From: Halolactibacillus miurensis
Lineage (GTDB): Bacteria; Bacillota; Bacilli; Bacillales; Amphibacillaceae
DNA: 64,000 nt
NCBI RefSeq assembly: GCF_900116255.1
Contig: NZ_FPAI01000017.1
Location: 1 to 64,000, forward strand
Reading direction: 5' to 3'
Shown: positions 63,778 through 64,000 of the stretch, piece after piece
Position numbering within the stretch: the first letter of the stretch is position 1
Layout of the letters: every line of letters starts with the position of its first letter
Notes under the pieces: generated by a model
Seen by the model: the letters and a program-made list of their open reading frames with translations, nothing else
What the model was told of the DNA's origin: nothing
Database searches by the model: none
Program-made: the position numbers and the translations under genes

Positions 63778-64000
63778 ATGAAAAAACAACAAGTGATGAC
63801 AATTTTAAGACCGGTCCAAGACCCGTTTATACATAAACGTTTTGTGGAAACGGATGCGATTAAGTTAGTTGAAGTGGATGAAACGACGGGTAAGGTGACG
63901 ATTGAATTAGCATTAAGTCAACTGAATCAACCGGAAAATGATCGGTTAAAAAAAGAGCTCACCAATAAATTAATACAAGCTGGTGCAAGTGACGTCGCGA
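63778..64000 (+). CDS. salA: Mrp/SalA-type P-loop protein, N-terminal part
   Basis: Cut by the window end; 74 residues are visible. ILRPVQDPFIHKRFVETDAIK and the following segment match the N-terminal MIP18 (DUF59)-like domain that precedes the Mrp/ApbC ATPase. B. subtilis SalA at this place is a P-loop regulator. The Walker A motif should lie just beyond the edge. AAGGGGGAAG sits about 8 bases before the ATG. Confidence 0.88.
   Translation, partial: MKKQQVMTILRPVQDPFIHKRFVETDAIKLVEVDETTGKVTIELALSQLNQPENDRLKKELTNKLIQAGASDVA

Overview
The window is a low-GC Firmicutes chromosome segment, with nearly every gene on the + strand and a gene order matching the Bacillus subtilis ctsR-to-salA region. 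Full-length RpoB, RpoC, GltX, SigH and ribosomal proteins look Bacillaceae-like. sigH and the cortex amidase gene cwlD suggest a spore-forming ancestry. Absence of disA, ispD, ispF and map from their usual places points to a reduced or rearranged lineage, perhaps near Amphibacillus/Halolactibacillus; that placement is a guess.

Layout. 1-166: end of an rRNA operon (5S rRNA and terminator). 235-2636: a lipoprotein of unknown role, a DegV fatty-acid-binding protein and an MgtC-like membrane protein. 2680-7309: the CtsR-controlled ctsR-mcsA-mcsB-clpC operon. 7342-13710: an accessory sulfur operon behind a SAM-I riboswitch, with a MetY enzyme fused to a CoA-binding domain, a three-gene SsuABC/TauABC-type ABC importer and an AcsA-like acetyl-CoA synthetase. 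13877-22825: radA, yacL, gltX, a cysteine T-box, cysE, cysS, mrnC, rlmB, rae1 and sigH. 22848-27367: rpmG, secE, nusG, rplK, rplA, rplJ, rplL and a methyltransferase, with leaders before rplK, rplA and rplJ. 27386-40039: rpoB, rpoC, an L7Ae-type protein, rpsL, rpsG, fusA and tuf. 40334-55097: the S10-spc-alpha superoperon from rpsJ to rplQ, including secY, adk, infA and rpoA. 55304-60554: ecfA1, ecfA2, ecfT, an AAC(3)-family acetyltransferase, truA, then rplM-rpsI behind an L13 leader. 60684-64000: a 62-residue zinc-ribbon protein, a cytosolic copper-storage-type four-helix protein, a degenerate EAL-HDOD protein behind a sigma-D-like promoter, cwlD, and the start of salA/mrp.

How the parts work together. 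Most of the window is the core gene-expression machinery: RNA polymerase, ribosomal proteins, elongation factors, Sec channel and adenylate kinase, in units fed by strong sigma-A promoters with many regulatory RNAs. The most distinctive part is the S-box operon. MetY releases acetate when it makes homocysteine from O-acetylhomoserine, and the last gene could re-activate that acetate, so the operon may pair sulfur acquisition with acetyl recycling. No insertion sequence, prophage, CRISPR array or tRNA gene was recognised. No system is clearly new; the best leads are the S-box operon, paired L1-type leaders before rplK and rplA, an inverted repeat over the rpmG start site, a complex rpoB leader, and the sigma-D-like promoter of the EAL-HDOD gene.
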